This document shows positions 19,232 through 27,999 of a stretch of 64,000 nucleotides of DNA, one piece after another. Origin of the DNA: Bradyrhizobium sp. CCGB12 (GTDB lineage Bacteria; Pseudomonadota; Alphaproteobacteria; Rhizobiales; Xanthobacteraceae); NCBI RefSeq assembly GCF_024199845.1, contig NZ_JANADO010000001.1, positions 6,510,001 to 6,574,000 of the forward strand, in the 5' to 3' direction. The stretch's first letter is position 1; every line of letters begins with the position of its first letter. The position numbers were made by a program, and so were the translations under genes. A model generated the notes under the pieces. That model did not search any database, was not told the origin of the DNA, and saw only the letters and a program-made list of their open reading frames with translations.

Positions 19232-20599
19232 TCAACGCGTTGCCGATTTCAGCACCCGGTCGACCATGGCGGGCGCAAGGCCGAGGTAATTTTTTGGTGA
19301 GGTGAGCGCCTCGATTGTGGCGCGGTCGATGCGGCTCGAGACCCGGGAATCGGATGAGAGCGCATCCGCCAGCGTCAAGCCTTTGTCATTGGCGAGCCGG
19401 CAGGCGTCATAGACCACATCATGCGCCTCCTGCCGCCCGATCTGCGGGGCGAGCCCCATCATGACCGCTTCTGCCACGATCAGGCCGCGGCTGATGGCGA
19501 GATTGTCGTTCATCTTCGCCTCGTCCACGATGAGGCCCGCGAGCGCAAACTTTGCCTGGTGCAGCGCGCCGGCGGTCAGCACGAAGCTTTCGGGGATCGC
19601 GATCCATTCGGCGTGCCAGGGACCGGTGGCACGCTCGAAATCCTGCACCATCGCATCCAGCATCAGGCCTGCATGCTGGCGCACCGCCTTCGACGCCGCG
19701 AGCATCAGTTCGGAGGAGATCGGGTTGCGCTTCTGCGGCATGGTCGAGGAGGCGCCGCGGCCCTTGACGAAGGGTTCGTAGACTTCAGCGAATTCGGTCG
19801 AGGCCATGATCATGATGTCGAGCGCGATCTTGCCGAGCGAACCGGTGACGAGCGCCAGAAAGTTCACGGCCTCGGCAAAGCCGTCGCGCGCGACGTGCCA
19901 GGTCAAGACGGGAACGCCGAGCTTCAGTTCGGCGCATAGCGCTTCCTGCACCTCGAACCCCTTGTCCCCGAGCGAGGCCAGCGTGCCGGCGGCGCCGGCA
20001 AACTGGCCGACCAGGACCCGTGGCTTCAATTGTGCCAGACGTTCGGCATGGCGGTCGAACATCGCGAGCCAGATCGCGGTCTTGTAGCCAAACGTCACCG
20101 GCAGCGCCTGCTGGAGATGGGTGCGACCCGCCATCGGCGTGCCGCGATAGCGCCGCGACAGGTCGGCGAGGATCTTGCGCAGCTCTGCGATGTCGCGCTC
20201 GACGATCCCGAGCGCGGCGCGGAGTTGCAGGACCACCGCGGTGTCCATGATGTCCTGTGTGGTCGCTCCCCAATGCACATAGCGGCCGGCCTCGCCGCAT
20301 TGCTTCACCATCTGATGCACCAGGGGAAGGATCGGATAGCCGACGATGTCGGTCTCCTGCCGCAACAGATCGAAGTCGAGCGCGGCAACATTCGTCCGTG
20401 CCGCGATCTGGTCGGCGGCGTCTTGCGGGATCACGCCGCATCTGGCCTCCGCCCTCGCCAGCGCAACCTCGACCTCAGCGTAGCGCGCCACCAGCGCGAC
20501 ATCGGAGAACACCTCCCGCATCTCGGGCGTGCCGAAGGCGTCGCGGAAAAGCATGGAGTCGAGCACGGTGGTCGAAGCGGGAAAAGCGGGCATGGGCAT
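19232..20599 (-). CDS. Fumarase/aspartase-superfamily lyase, 3-carboxy-cis,cis-muconate cycloisomerase-like
   Basis: A 455-residue enzyme with the superfamily signature SSTMPQKRNPIS (the flexible catalytic loop), plus GRTHLQQALPVTFG and HWGATTQDIMDT. The early HWGATTQD and the Trp in GPWHAEW match PcaB-type cycloisomerases more than adenylosuccinate lyase. No other beta-ketoadipate gene is nearby, so the symbol is left open; a related lyase such as an argininosuccinate-like or aminoacid-conjugate lyase is possible. ATGs at 20599 and 20593 are both possible. An in-frame upstream ATG at 20665 would add a hydrophilic leader absent from relatives. Confidence 0.82.
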   Translation of the reverse strand: MPMPAFPASTTVLDSMLFRDAFGTPEMREVFSDVALVARYAEVEVALARAEARCGVIPQDAADQIAARTNVAALDFDLLRQETDIVGYPILPLVHQMVKQCGEAGRYVHWGATTQDIMDTAVVLQLRAALGIVERDIAELRKILADLSRRYRGTPMAGRTHLQQALPVTFGYKTAIWLAMFDRHAERLAQLKPRVLVGQFAGAAGTLASLGDKGFEVQEALCAELKLGVPVLTWHVARDGFAEAVNFLALVTGSLGKIALDIMIMASTEFAEVYEPFVKGRGASSTMPQKRNPISSELMLAASKAVRQHAGLMLDAMVQDFERATGPWHAEWIAIPESFVLTAGALHQAKFALAGLIVDEAKMNDNLAISRGLIVAEAVMMGLAPQIGRQEAHDVVYDACRLANDKGLTLADALSSDSRVSSRIDRATIEALTSPKNYLGLAPAMVDRVLKSATR

Positions 20600-20745
20600 T
20601 TCTTCGTCGTTGGTGTGTTTTGTGGAGGGCAGCTTACGCGGGTCGCGGGGTTCGGCAATGGACATTCATCGTTCGTCACATATTCCCGGTGTCGCCCTGA
20701 GAAGCCCGTACGACGTTGGAGCGATGTCGCGCGCTGTCTCGGCAC

Positions 20746-20784
20746 CGTCATCGCGAGGAGCTCTTGCGACGAAGCGCGAATCCC
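20746..20784. repeat. Partial dispersed repeat (GTCATCGCGAGGAGC half-element)
   Basis: GTCATCGCGAGGAGC followed by GACGAAGCG resembles the left half of the repeat at 26350-26433 (GTCATTGCGAGGAGC). The right half is missing, so this looks like a decayed copy upstream of the BA14K gene. Confidence 0.4.
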
Positions 20785-20875
20785 ATTCCTGTCCAAACTT
20801 TAATTCAGCACGCTTCTCCCGTTGCACTATCACTGACGTGCGGCACGAGAGCCGCCGCATGGCGAGGAGACCACA

Positions 20876-21283
20876 ATGTTGAAATCGTTTCGCTTCGTTG
20901 CTGGAGCTTGTCTGCTAGCAGGCCTGTCGACGGCAACACTGACAACGGCGTCGTCCGCACCGATCGGACAACCGCTGGCGATGACACACGCCGACCAAGG
21001 TCAGGTCGAACAAGTGCGCTGGTACGGACGTCGCGGCTGGGGCTGGGGCGGCGGTGCGTTCGTCGGTGGGCTCGCAGCCGGTGCGCTGATCGGTGGCGCC
21101 GTCGCGGCGCCCTACTATTACGGCTCGCCCTATTATGACGGACCGGGCTACCCGCCACCGCCCGTCGCCTATGGACCGCCGCCGGAAGGCGACGTGCAGT
21201 ACTGCATGCAACGCTACAAGTCCTACAATCCGAACACGGGCACCTATCTCGGCAACGACGGCCGGCGCCATTCCTGCCCGTAG
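20876..21283 (+). CDS. BA14K-family secreted protein
   Basis: A 135-residue exported protein: signal peptide (about residues 1-28), then a Gly/Trp-rich stretch (RRGWGWGGGAF), a hydrophobic glycine-rich segment, a Tyr/Pro-rich linker and the C-terminal BA14K motif YCMQRYKSYNP with GRRHSCP. The two C-terminal Cys likely form a disulfide. BA14K proteins are immunoreactive, lectin-like cell-envelope proteins of Rhizobiales. The role here is not known. Confidence 0.85.
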   Translation: MLKSFRFVAGACLLAGLSTATLTTASSAPIGQPLAMTHADQGQVEQVRWYGRRGWGWGGGAFVGGLAAGALIGGAVAAPYYYGSPYYDGPGYPPPPVAYGPPPEGDVQYCMQRYKSYNPNTGTYLGNDGRRHSCP

Positions 21284-21648
21284 TGCCCCTGACCTCGCAG
21301 CCCGCCTGAGGGCTGCGACATGCGGGCTGCAGTGCTGTTCACCCCGTCATCCCCCAGGTGATCCCCCAGGCGCGACGCGTGCGATGCGAAGCAGCGCGCG
21401 CTGAGCCTCGGGGTGACGGTGATGAATTGTGCCAAAGGCAATATCAGGTTCAGCACCTGCCCCCGCGACAATCTGACCGGCACCGCCATGTTCTGGTTCC
21501 GGCTGCATGCCTCCCCGCAACCAGCATGACTGCCATCACGCAATCGTGGTGAACCGTGTCGGCCCGTCGGCGGACTCACAGACTTCAAGTCGAAATCGAT
21601 TTTGTTTTCAACATTCCCTGATGTCGTTGTGAGGACTGAGTTTTCGAC
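21284..21648. other. Intergenic region with small inverted repeats
   Basis: This 365-bp gap shows a GC-rich hairpin just after the BA14K stop (CGCAGCCC and GGGCTGCG near 21297-21317), which may terminate that gene. A loose inverted pair CCGTCATCCCCCAG and CGGGGTGACGG lies near 21340-21420. The last 80 bases are AT-richer and should carry the promoter of the regulator at 21649. No gene is supported. Confidence 0.45.
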
Positions 21649-23199
21649 GTGCAATTTATGTTCCGGGACCATCTCCTAGATACCGACCTGCGCGAGCTGA
21701 GCCGCGAGCAGGTTCCCGTTGCCGTGGAACCGCAGGTTTTTGACCTGGTCGTGCATCTCATGGAGAACCGTGACAGGGTGGTCAGCAAGGATGAGCTGAT
21801 CGACAAGATCTGGCACGGGCGCAGCGTCTCCGAATCCACCCTGACCAGCCGGATCAACGCGGCGCGCAAGGCGATCGGCGACAATGGCGCGAACCAGGCG
21901 CTGATCCGCACCATTGCGCGCAAGGGCTTTCGCTTCGTCGGCGACGTCGAGGCGATGCGCGGCGCGGCCGCGCCAGAACCCGGCCGCACTGCGCAGGCGC
22001 CGCTCGCGTTGCCCGACCGGCCCGCGATCGCCGTGCTGCCCTTCACCAATATGAGCGGCGACCGCGAGCAGGATTATTTCTCCGACGGCATCAGCGAGGA
22101 CATCATCACCGCACTGTCGAAGCTGCGCTGGTTCTTCGTCGTCGCGCGCAACTCGTCCTTTGTCTACAAGGGCCGCGCCGTGCACATTCACGAGGTCGCG
22201 CGCGAGCTCGGCGTACGCTACGTGGTCGAAGGCAGCGTGCGGCGGAGCGGCGATCGCCTGCGCATCTCGGCCCAGCTCAACGACGTCTCGACCGGCAGCC
22301 ATCTCTGGGCCGAACGCTACGACCGCGAGCTCGCCGACATCTTCGCCGTGCAGGACGAGATCACCGAGGCGATCGTCGCTGCGATCGAGCCGCAGCTTTA
22401 TGCCGCCGAAAGCTTTCGCGCCCAGCAAAAGCCGCCGGGCAGCCTCGATGCCTGGGATCTCGTGATGCGCGCGCTGTCGCATTACTGGCGCATCACACGC
22501 GAGGACAATGCGGCCGCGCAAAGCCTGTTGGAAAAGGCGACCACAATCGACCCGGCCTATGGCAAGGCGCTGGGCCTGCTCGCAACCAGTCATATTTTTG
22601 GCGCGCATATGGGCTGGGCCGACATGGCCACGACGGTGCCGGTCGCCGAACGCGCGGCACTGGCTGCGGTGGAAGCCGATCGCGAGGACGCCTGGGCTCA
22701 TCACGGCCTCGCCTACACTTATCTGTTCCGCCGCCGCTTCGACGACGCGCTGGCCGAGTTCGAGCTGGCCTTGAGGCTCAATCCGAATTTCGCGATGGCG
22801 CACGCCTTCTACGGCGTGACGCTCTGCTACGCGGGACGATGGCAGGAGGGCGATGCCGCCGCGCGCCGTGCGCTGCGCCTCAGTCCGCGCGATCCGCTCG
22901 CGGCGATCTATTGCGGAGTTGCGGCCTATGCGCAGTTCATCGGGCGCAATTATGAAGAGTCGATCCAGCTGGCACGGGAATCGATGCGGCAGCGCGCCGA
23001 TTTTGTCGGGGCGCATCGCGTGCTGACGGCTGCCGCCGGAATGTCGGGTGATGCTCAGCTCGCGGCAACCGCGCTGCAAGGCCTGCATCGCGCCCAGCCG
23101 GGCCTCTCGCTCGCCTGGCTCACGCGCGAGCTGCCGATGCAGCGTGCGGAAGATCGCGAGCATTATCTGGAAGGGTTTCGGCGTGCGGGGATGCGGTAG
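21649..23199 (+). CDS. Winged-helix / TolB-like / TPR transcriptional regulator (copy 1)
   Basis: A 516-residue protein. Residues 1-100 are an OmpR/PhoB-type winged helix (EPQVFDLVVHLMENRDRVVSK, the SRINAARKAIGD recognition helix, RKGFRFVG wing). About 125-265 is the TolB/adenylate-cyclase-associated module (IAVLPFTNMSGD, DYFSDGISEDI, YVVEGSVRRSG). From about 270 on it is TPR-like helices. The GTG start is supported because the paralogue at 24687 also starts with GTG at the same aligned residue. It is colinear and equal in length to that paralogue. It lacks a receiver domain, so it probably senses through the TPR part. The target genes are unknown. Confidence 0.85.
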   Translation: MQFMFRDHLLDTDLRELSREQVPVAVEPQVFDLVVHLMENRDRVVSKDELIDKIWHGRSVSESTLTSRINAARKAIGDNGANQALIRTIARKGFRFVGDVEAMRGAAAPEPGRTAQAPLALPDRPAIAVLPFTNMSGDREQDYFSDGISEDIITALSKLRWFFVVARNSSFVYKGRAVHIHEVARELGVRYVVEGSVRRSGDRLRISAQLNDVSTGSHLWAERYDRELADIFAVQDEITEAIVAAIEPQLYAAESFRAQQKPPGSLDAWDLVMRALSHYWRITREDNAAAQSLLEKATTIDPAYGKALGLLATSHIFGAHMGWADMATTVPVAERAALAAVEADREDAWAHHGLAYTYLFRRRFDDALAEFELALRLNPNFAMAHAFYGVTLCYAGRWQEGDAAARRALRLSPRDPLAAIYCGVAAYAQFIGRNYEESIQLARESMRQRADFVGAHRVLTAAAGMSGDAQLAATALQGLHRAQPGLSLAWLTRELPMQRAEDREHYLEGFRRAGMR

Positions 23200-23254
23200 G
23201 CGCCCCACGTTGACGGTGCACCGTCTCTCGCAAGGAGAGAAGGAAGAGCAACGC

Positions 23255-23677
23255 CTACTCCTGCATCATCTCGCCGCTGCCGCCGAACTCGGCTGGAAAA
23301 TCCTTCAGCTTGGGCAGGCCGTCGCGCATCGGCAGCACCGTCTCGGCGTAGTTGACGTGGACGCCGGGCGAAAATGCGAGCGTGGGGATGGTGGCGGTGA
23401 AGACGTCCACCAGGCCGAGTGGCGGGTGGTTGGTCATGAGATGACCGCCGCATTTCTTGCAGAACTTGCGCTCGCTGAGCGGCGTCTTGGCGAAGGTCTC
23501 GACATTCTGGGCGCCTTCGGTGATACGCACGGCTTCCGGCTTCCACAGGCTGAACGCATTCACCGGCCCACCCGACCACGAGCGGCAGGAGCTGCAGTGG
23601 CAATAACCCATTGCCTCCGGCGCGCCCGTGACCTCGACCGTGACCGCGCCACAGAAGCAGTTTCCGACATGTTTCAT
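23255..23677 (-). CDS. GFA-fold protein (glutathione-dependent formaldehyde-activating family)
   Basis: A 140-residue zinc protein with the family cysteine set: C7 and C9 (CFCGAV), C26, C28 and C31 (CHCSSC), and C73 and C76 (CKKCGG). The family includes the glutathione-dependent formaldehyde-activating enzyme, but most members have unknown substrates. It lies 86 bp downstream of the mddA-like gene on the same strand, so the two may be cotranscribed. Start at 23677 with a GGAGAG ribosome site. Confidence 0.88.
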   Translation of the reverse strand: MKHVGNCFCGAVTVEVTGAPEAMGYCHCSSCRSWSGGPVNAFSLWKPEAVRITEGAQNVETFAKTPLSERKFCKKCGGHLMTNHPPLGLVDVFTATIPTLAFSPGVHVNYAETVLPMRDGLPKLKDFPAEFGGSGEMMQE

Positions 23678-23763
23678 TGGTCTCTCCGTTGATGAGGGAT
23701 CGATATCAGGCGTCGGACGCCTGCGCGTCCTCCTTTCGGTGGACGCGCGGCGCTAGGCGAAGA

Positions 23764-24552
23764 CTATGCTGATCTGCGCCAGGGAATAAGCATTGACACC
23801 CGTTGTTTGTACTGCCGGTACTCGTCGCCGAAGAGTTCGACGAGGTCGTGCTCCTCGAGCGCGATTCCGACGAAGATGTAGAGCGTGGTCACGGCGGCGA
23901 ACAGCAGATGGCCCGCGGTCATGACCGGCGCCGCCCAGAATGCGATGATGAAGCCGAGATAGATCGGATGGCGGACGAATTTGTAGAGCAGCGGCGTCTT
24001 GAAACGCGGTGGCGGCGCTTCCCTGCCGACGAGATGGTTCGTCACCTGATGCAGGCCGAACAACTCGAAATGATTGATGATGAAGGTCGAGGTGAACACA
24101 AGCACCCAGCCAGCGAAGGCCACCGTGACCAGCGTCACGGCAAGATCCGGATTCTCGACATTCCATATGATCGCGGGCAGCGGACGCCACTGCCAGAACA
24201 GGAGAAGCAATGACAGGCTCGCAAGCAGCACGTAGGTGCTGCGCTCGACCGGCTTGGGGACGAACTGCGTCCACCATGCCTTGAACTGCTGGCGCGCCAT
24301 CACACTGTGTTGAAGAGCAAACAGCGTCATCAGGAGCAGATTGATGATGACGGCTTCAGCCGTCGGCGTGTCGGCCCCGGTGTCGATGGTCTTCGGCACC
24401 ACCAGCCCCATCACGAAGCCGATGGCATAGAGGATCGTGACGAAAAACACGAGATAAGCCGCAATTCCGTACAGAAAGGCGATGAATTTGAAAATGCGTG
24501 AGCCCGCAATCTCCGGGCCGATCGAATGAACCTGGTGATCAATTTGGGTCAT
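23764..24552 (-). CDS. mddA: MddA-like methanethiol S-methyltransferase (NnrU/isoprenylcysteine methyltransferase superfamily)
   Basis: A 262-residue membrane protein with about six hydrophobic segments. The C-terminal core KFVRHPIYLGFIIAFWAAP followed by ALEEHDLVELFGDEY is the SAM-binding signature of the isoprenylcysteine methyltransferase/PEMT superfamily. The N-terminal pattern (FLYGIAAYLVFF, YAIGFV, VPKTIDTG) and the LQHSVMAR and ERSTYVLLASL segments match MddA, which methylates methanethiol to dimethyl sulfide and is known from Bradyrhizobium. The ATG at 24552 follows GGAGC; in-frame upstream codons to 24684 are non-homologous leader. The substrate is inferred from family resemblance. 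Confidence 0.75.
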   Translation of the reverse strand: MTQIDHQVHSIGPEIAGSRIFKFIAFLYGIAAYLVFFVTILYAIGFVMGLVVPKTIDTGADTPTAEAVIINLLLMTLFALQHSVMARQQFKAWWTQFVPKPVERSTYVLLASLSLLLLFWQWRPLPAIIWNVENPDLAVTLVTVAFAGWVLVFTSTFIINHFELFGLHQVTNHLVGREAPPPRFKTPLLYKFVRHPIYLGFIIAFWAAPVMTAGHLLFAAVTTLYIFVGIALEEHDLVELFGDEYRQYKQRVSMLIPWRRSA

Positions 24553-24639
24553 AAACAGCTCCGTTGTGCCAAAATGTCGGCACTTCATTGGTCGCTGCAC
24601 CATGCCGGATCGGACGGTCCAAGACTTTCGCGGACGGTT

Positions 24640-24680
24640 GATTTTCGCCTGAGACGACTTTGATTTTTGCTTGAGACGAC
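24640..24680. promoter_or_regulatory. 19-bp direct repeats at 22-bp spacing, candidate regulator binding site
   Basis: GATTTTCGCCTGAGACGAC (24640-24658) and GATTTTTGCTTGAGACGAC (24662-24680) differ at two positions and are exactly 22 bp apart, which is two helical turns. OmpR/PhoB-type winged-helix proteins typically bind such same-face direct repeats. The pair ends 6 nt before the GTG of the winged-helix gene at 24687 and lies about 90-130 bp upstream of the divergent mddA-like start at 24552. It could autoregulate the regulator and control mddA. Confidence 0.55.
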
Positions 24681-24686
24681 ACAAAC

Positions 24687-26237
24687 GTGCGATTTCGTTT
24701 TGAAAACAACGTGCTCGACAGCGACCTGCGGGAGCTCACCTGCGCCGGGGTCGCCGTCCCCTTGCAGCCGCAGGTGTTCGATCTATTGCTCTATCTGGTC
24801 GTGCAACGCACGCGAGTGGTCAGTAAGGATGACCTGATCAGCCAGATCTGGAGCGACCGCATCGTCTCCGATTCCGCCCTGAACAGCCGGATCAACGCTG
24901 CACGCAAGGCGATCGGCGACGACGGTGCCACCCAGCGGCTGATCAAGACCATTCCGCGCAAGGGTTTTCGCTTCGTCGGCGACGTCCTGGAAGAAGTGGC
25001 AGCTTCGCCCGCGCCGGCCGATACCCAGCTTGTGCCCTTGCGCACCGCGGCGGAACGTCCGGGGATTGCCGTGCTCGCGTTCGAGAATATGAGCGGCGAT
25101 CACGAACAGGATTATTTCGGCGACGGAATCAGCGAGGACATCCTCACCGCGCTGTCGAAACAGCGCTGGTTCATGGTGATCGCCCGCAATTCGTCCTTCA
25201 CTTACAAGGGACGCGCGGTCCACACCAGGCAGATCGCCGAGGAACTCGGCGTCCGCTACATCGTCGAAGGCAGCGTTCGCAAGGCGGGCAACCGGGTGCG
25301 CATCACCGCGCAGCTCAACGACGCTGCGTCAGGCAGTCACCTCTGGGCCGAACGCTATGATCGTGAGCTGATCGACGTCTTCGCCGTGCAGGACGAGATC
25401 ACCAACGCCATCGCCGCGGCGATCGAGCCGCAGATCCATGCAGCGGAAAATTTCCGCGCCGATCGCAAGCCGCCGTCGAGTCTCGATGCATGGGACCTGC
25501 TGATGCGGGCTCTGTCGCATTACTGGCGCGTGACGCGGCAGGATCACGAGGCCGCCCGCGTATTGCTAGAGCGCGCGATCGGGATCGACCCGAATTATGG
25601 TCAGGCGCTGTCGGTGCTGGCGGCAAACCACATGTTCGGTGTGCATCTCGGCTGGGCCGAGCTTGCCGCAGTGGCGCCTGTCGCGGAAGCTGCCGCGCTC
25701 GCGGCCGTGCGCTGCGACCATGAGGATGCCTGGGCGCATGCTGCGCTCGGCACCGTCTGCTTCTCGACACGCAGGCTGGCCGACGCACTGTCCGAGTTCG
25801 AGCGGGCGCTCGCGCTCAATCCGAACTTCTCGCTCGCCCAGGGCTATTACGCGCTGGCGCTGTCCTATGCCGGACGGTCGCAGGAGTCGTTCGCGGCGGC
25901 GCAGAGGGCGATCCGGCTCTCGCCGCGCGATCCTTCGCTGGCGATCTACCACGGCATCGCCGGCTATGCGCGCTTCACCGAACGGCACTATGACGAGGCC
26001 ATCGCGCTCGCGCGCGAGGCGATCCGCCACCGCGGCGACCTCACCGGCGCCTACCGCGTGCTCGCAGTCTCCGCCGGCATGACCGGTGACGGGATGCTCG
26101 CGGAGATGGCGCTGAGTGAGCTCCGGCGCACCCAGCCCGGTATCTCGCTGCACTGGATCGCGACGCAACTGCCATGGGCCAATGACGCCGACCGCGAGCA
26201 CTATCTGGAAGGATTCCGGCGGGCGGGGTTGAGGTAA
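24687..26237 (+). CDS. Winged-helix / TolB-like / TPR transcriptional regulator (copy 2)
   Basis: A 516-residue paralogue of the 21649 protein with the same domain order: OmpR-type winged helix (about 1-100), TolB/adenylate-cyclase-like module (IAVLAFENMSGD, GDGISEDILTALSKQRW) and TPR helices. The GTG start aligns with the GTG start of copy 1. It is divergent from the mddA-like gene across a 134-bp region that carries 19-bp direct repeats. A CCCTCCAGGGG-containing hairpin follows its stop. Probable regulator of the mddA/GFA pair; this is inferred from position. Confidence 0.85.
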   Translation: MRFRFENNVLDSDLRELTCAGVAVPLQPQVFDLLLYLVVQRTRVVSKDDLISQIWSDRIVSDSALNSRINAARKAIGDDGATQRLIKTIPRKGFRFVGDVLEEVAASPAPADTQLVPLRTAAERPGIAVLAFENMSGDHEQDYFGDGISEDILTALSKQRWFMVIARNSSFTYKGRAVHTRQIAEELGVRYIVEGSVRKAGNRVRITAQLNDAASGSHLWAERYDRELIDVFAVQDEITNAIAAAIEPQIHAAENFRADRKPPSSLDAWDLLMRALSHYWRVTRQDHEAARVLLERAIGIDPNYGQALSVLAANHMFGVHLGWAELAAVAPVAEAAALAAVRCDHEDAWAHAALGTVCFSTRRLADALSEFERALALNPNFSLAQGYYALALSYAGRSQESFAAAQRAIRLSPRDPSLAIYHGIAGYARFTERHYDEAIALAREAIRHRGDLTGAYRVLAVSAGMTGDGMLAEMALSELRRTQPGISLHWIATQLPWANDADREHYLEGFRRAGLR

Positions 26238-26250
26238 GACGCGGCGCTGC

Positions 26251-26280
26251 TCTTACCTCCCCCTCCAGGGGAAGGTAAGA
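26251..26280 (+). terminator. Hairpin after winged-helix copy 2
   Basis: TCTTACC and GGTAAGA enclose a C-run and G-run (CCCC, CTCC, AGGGG), giving an imperfect stem just after the stop codon at 26237. The core resembles the outer arm of the repeat at 3961-4122 and may be a partial copy of it. Confidence 0.4.
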
Positions 26281-26349
26281 GACACTCGCACTGGCGTAAA
26301 CACGCAGAACAGTCGGACTAGACTTTTGGCCTCGACTACCTCCCACGTC

Positions 26350-26433
26350 GTCATTGCGAGGAGCGAAGCGACGAAGCAATCCAGAGTTTCACCGCTGAAA
26401 GATTCTGGATTGCTTCGCTTCGCTCGCAATGAC
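26350..26433. repeat. Dispersed inverted repeat (GTCATTGCGAGGAGC type)
   Basis: The left arm GTCATTGCGAGGAGCGAAG with AGCAATCCAGA is mirrored by TCTGGATTGCTTCGC and CTCGCAATGAC at the right. The unit folds into a long near-perfect hairpin between convergent genes. It is a repeat type well known in Bradyrhizobium intergenic regions. A half-copy lies at 20746-20784. Confidence 0.65.
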
Positions 26434-26495
26434 GAAATTGTGGAAGCAGCGTCCGCCCTATCGTCGACCGGGAAGGCGACCACGGCGTCGGGCCC

Positions 26496-27062
26496 CTACT
26501 TCGCCTTCGCCTGCATCGGCTTCGGGGCCGGCACCTGCGCCCATTCCTTGTCGGCGCGCGGGCCGTTGAGGTCGCCGGTCAGGCCGACGAGCTGGCCGGG
26601 CAGGACGTCGAGGGTCTGCTGCCAGGTCTGGGTCTGGCACAAGAACTTGATCAGGCAGCCCTTGAGCTTGAGACGGTCGGCGGGTTCGCGCCACAGCGAG
26701 ACCGAGTAGAACTTGCCGTCCTCGGCATTATAGATGTCGCCGGCAAACCGTCCATCTGGCATCGCCTGCAAGCCCATGATGAGCTGGTGGCCGAGCAGCG
26801 CGCGGGCGCGCTTGTCGGGGTCGGGATTTTCCTTGTCGCGATAGGGCTGGCCGCGCTTGTCGGCCGGCTCCTTCATCCAGACGATGAAACCGCAGATGCG
26901 ATCGCGCGCGGCTCCGCAACGCTCGAGTCGGATACGGGCACGGCCGTCTTCGACCAGCCATGTGCCGCTGGGATCGGGCGGCGCGGCGCCGGCGCGGCCG
27001 CCAAGCGCCATCATCACGATCGTGATCGCGACGCGCACCACGAAGCGAAGGAGAAAATTCAT
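26496..27062 (-). CDS. DUF2147-family exported protein
   Basis: A 188-residue protein with a signal peptide (hydrophobic about 1-24, cleavage near AGAA). Its core PSGTWLVEDGRARIRLERC, a second Cys in RICGFIVW, and IYNAEDGKFYSVSLW near GCLIKFLCQTQTW match DUF2147. Some DUF2147 proteins act in envelope stress or curli/biogenesis contexts, but no role can be assigned here. The ATG at 27062 follows AAAGGTG. It lies 32 bp after the lipoprotein gene, so the two probably form an operon. Confidence 0.8.
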   Translation of the reverse strand: MNFLLRFVVRVAITIVMMALGGRAGAAPPDPSGTWLVEDGRARIRLERCGAARDRICGFIVWMKEPADKRGQPYRDKENPDPDKRARALLGHQLIMGLQAMPDGRFAGDIYNAEDGKFYSVSLWREPADRLKLKGCLIKFLCQTQTWQQTLDVLPGQLVGLTGDLNGPRADKEWAQVPAPKPMQAKAK

Positions 27063-27094
27063 CAGCAGCACCTTTCGTTGGTTGGGTCGCGGCG

Positions 27095-27757
27095 TCAGTT
27101 CAGTTGCGCGATCAGCGCGTCCGCGCCCTTGTCGAGACCGGCAGTGGCGGCCGTGAGCGCGCCGACGCTGGCCTTGATGTCGTAGGCGCCAGGATATTGC
27201 TTGGTGACGTAGGCCGAGAGCAGGCGCGAGGTCGATGCATCGAATATCTCGACGCCGTAGATGACCGAACCGGTCATGGTCCCCTCGCCGTCGCGCGCGG
27301 CCTGCACGCCGTTGTAGACCGCGCCGGCGAGGTCGAAGCGCGAGAGCGTGCCGAGCACCGGGGTGTTGGTGACAGCGCCGGTGAGCGTCAGCCTGATCCG
27401 CAGCGTGTTCGGCCCGCGCTCACGCACGAGCGTGAAACGGCCGCGCAGCCGCTCGGCGAAGCAGGTCTGCATGTAGGCGGCGAGCGTCGCCTTGTCCTTG
27501 TTGGACATGTCGCCGAACTGGTGATCCCGGCCGCGATAGACCACGACGGGTTCGAGGATCACTCTGTTATAGGCACGCCAGTCGACCTGTGTGGAATAGC
27601 GGTAGGGTACGCGGCCGGAAGCGTCCGACTGGTCGGGGGCCATGTAAGCCGAGGACGCCATCTCCGAATAGGGCGCGGGTGCCACCGAGGCGCAGCCGGC
27701 CATGGCCGTGCACAGCATCAGTGTTCCCAGACCGCGCAGTGCGATCGAGCGATCCAT
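27095..27757 (-). CDS. DUF3313-family lipoprotein
   Basis: A 220-residue lipoprotein: the signal peptide ends with lipobox MAGC (Cys21 region in TLMLCTAMAGCASV). The body shows the DUF3313-type pattern YNRVILEPVVVYRG, with NTLRIRLTLTGAVTNTP and YGVEIFDASTSRLL. It is likely outer-membrane anchored. The ATG at 27757 is preceded by AGAGGAG. It is the first gene of a pair with the DUF2147 gene. A TetR-type palindrome lies about 150 bp upstream of it. Confidence 0.8.
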   Translation of the reverse strand: MDRSIALRGLGTLMLCTAMAGCASVAPAPYSEMASSAYMAPDQSDASGRVPYRYSTQVDWRAYNRVILEPVVVYRGRDHQFGDMSNKDKATLAAYMQTCFAERLRGRFTLVRERGPNTLRIRLTLTGAVTNTPVLGTLSRFDLAGAVYNGVQAARDGEGTMTGSVIYGVEIFDASTSRLLSAYVTKQYPGAYDIKASVGALTAATAGLDKGADALIAQLN

Positions 27758-27908
27758 TCCAGACTCCTCTTGCGGCGTTAGGTGAGGCAGTGGCAACCGC
27801 AGCCGCGTTCAGGGACCAGACGCGGCTGCGGCCTTCACCATCGCCAGCCCAAGGCACCGTCCGGGGCCATGTCAGATGCCTTGGGCCGCCTCAGTGCTTC
27901 CATTTATA

Positions 27909-27926
27909 AAACCGACTAGTTGGTTT
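27909..27926. promoter_or_regulatory. TetR-type palindromic operator candidate
   Basis: AAACCGACTAGTTGGTTT is an 18-bp near-palindrome with 8 of 9 base pairs matched. It sits between the TetR-family gene (stop at 28000) and the lipoprotein gene (start 27757), both on the minus strand, in the position expected for a promoter of the lipoprotein/DUF2147 pair. The size and symmetry fit TetR-family operators. Confidence 0.5.
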
Positions 27927-27999
27927 GTAAAGTACGAAAATGAGGACCTGACACATTCGGCCGCCGGCGCGGTTTTGGGCAGCGTCCGGTTGGAGTTCG

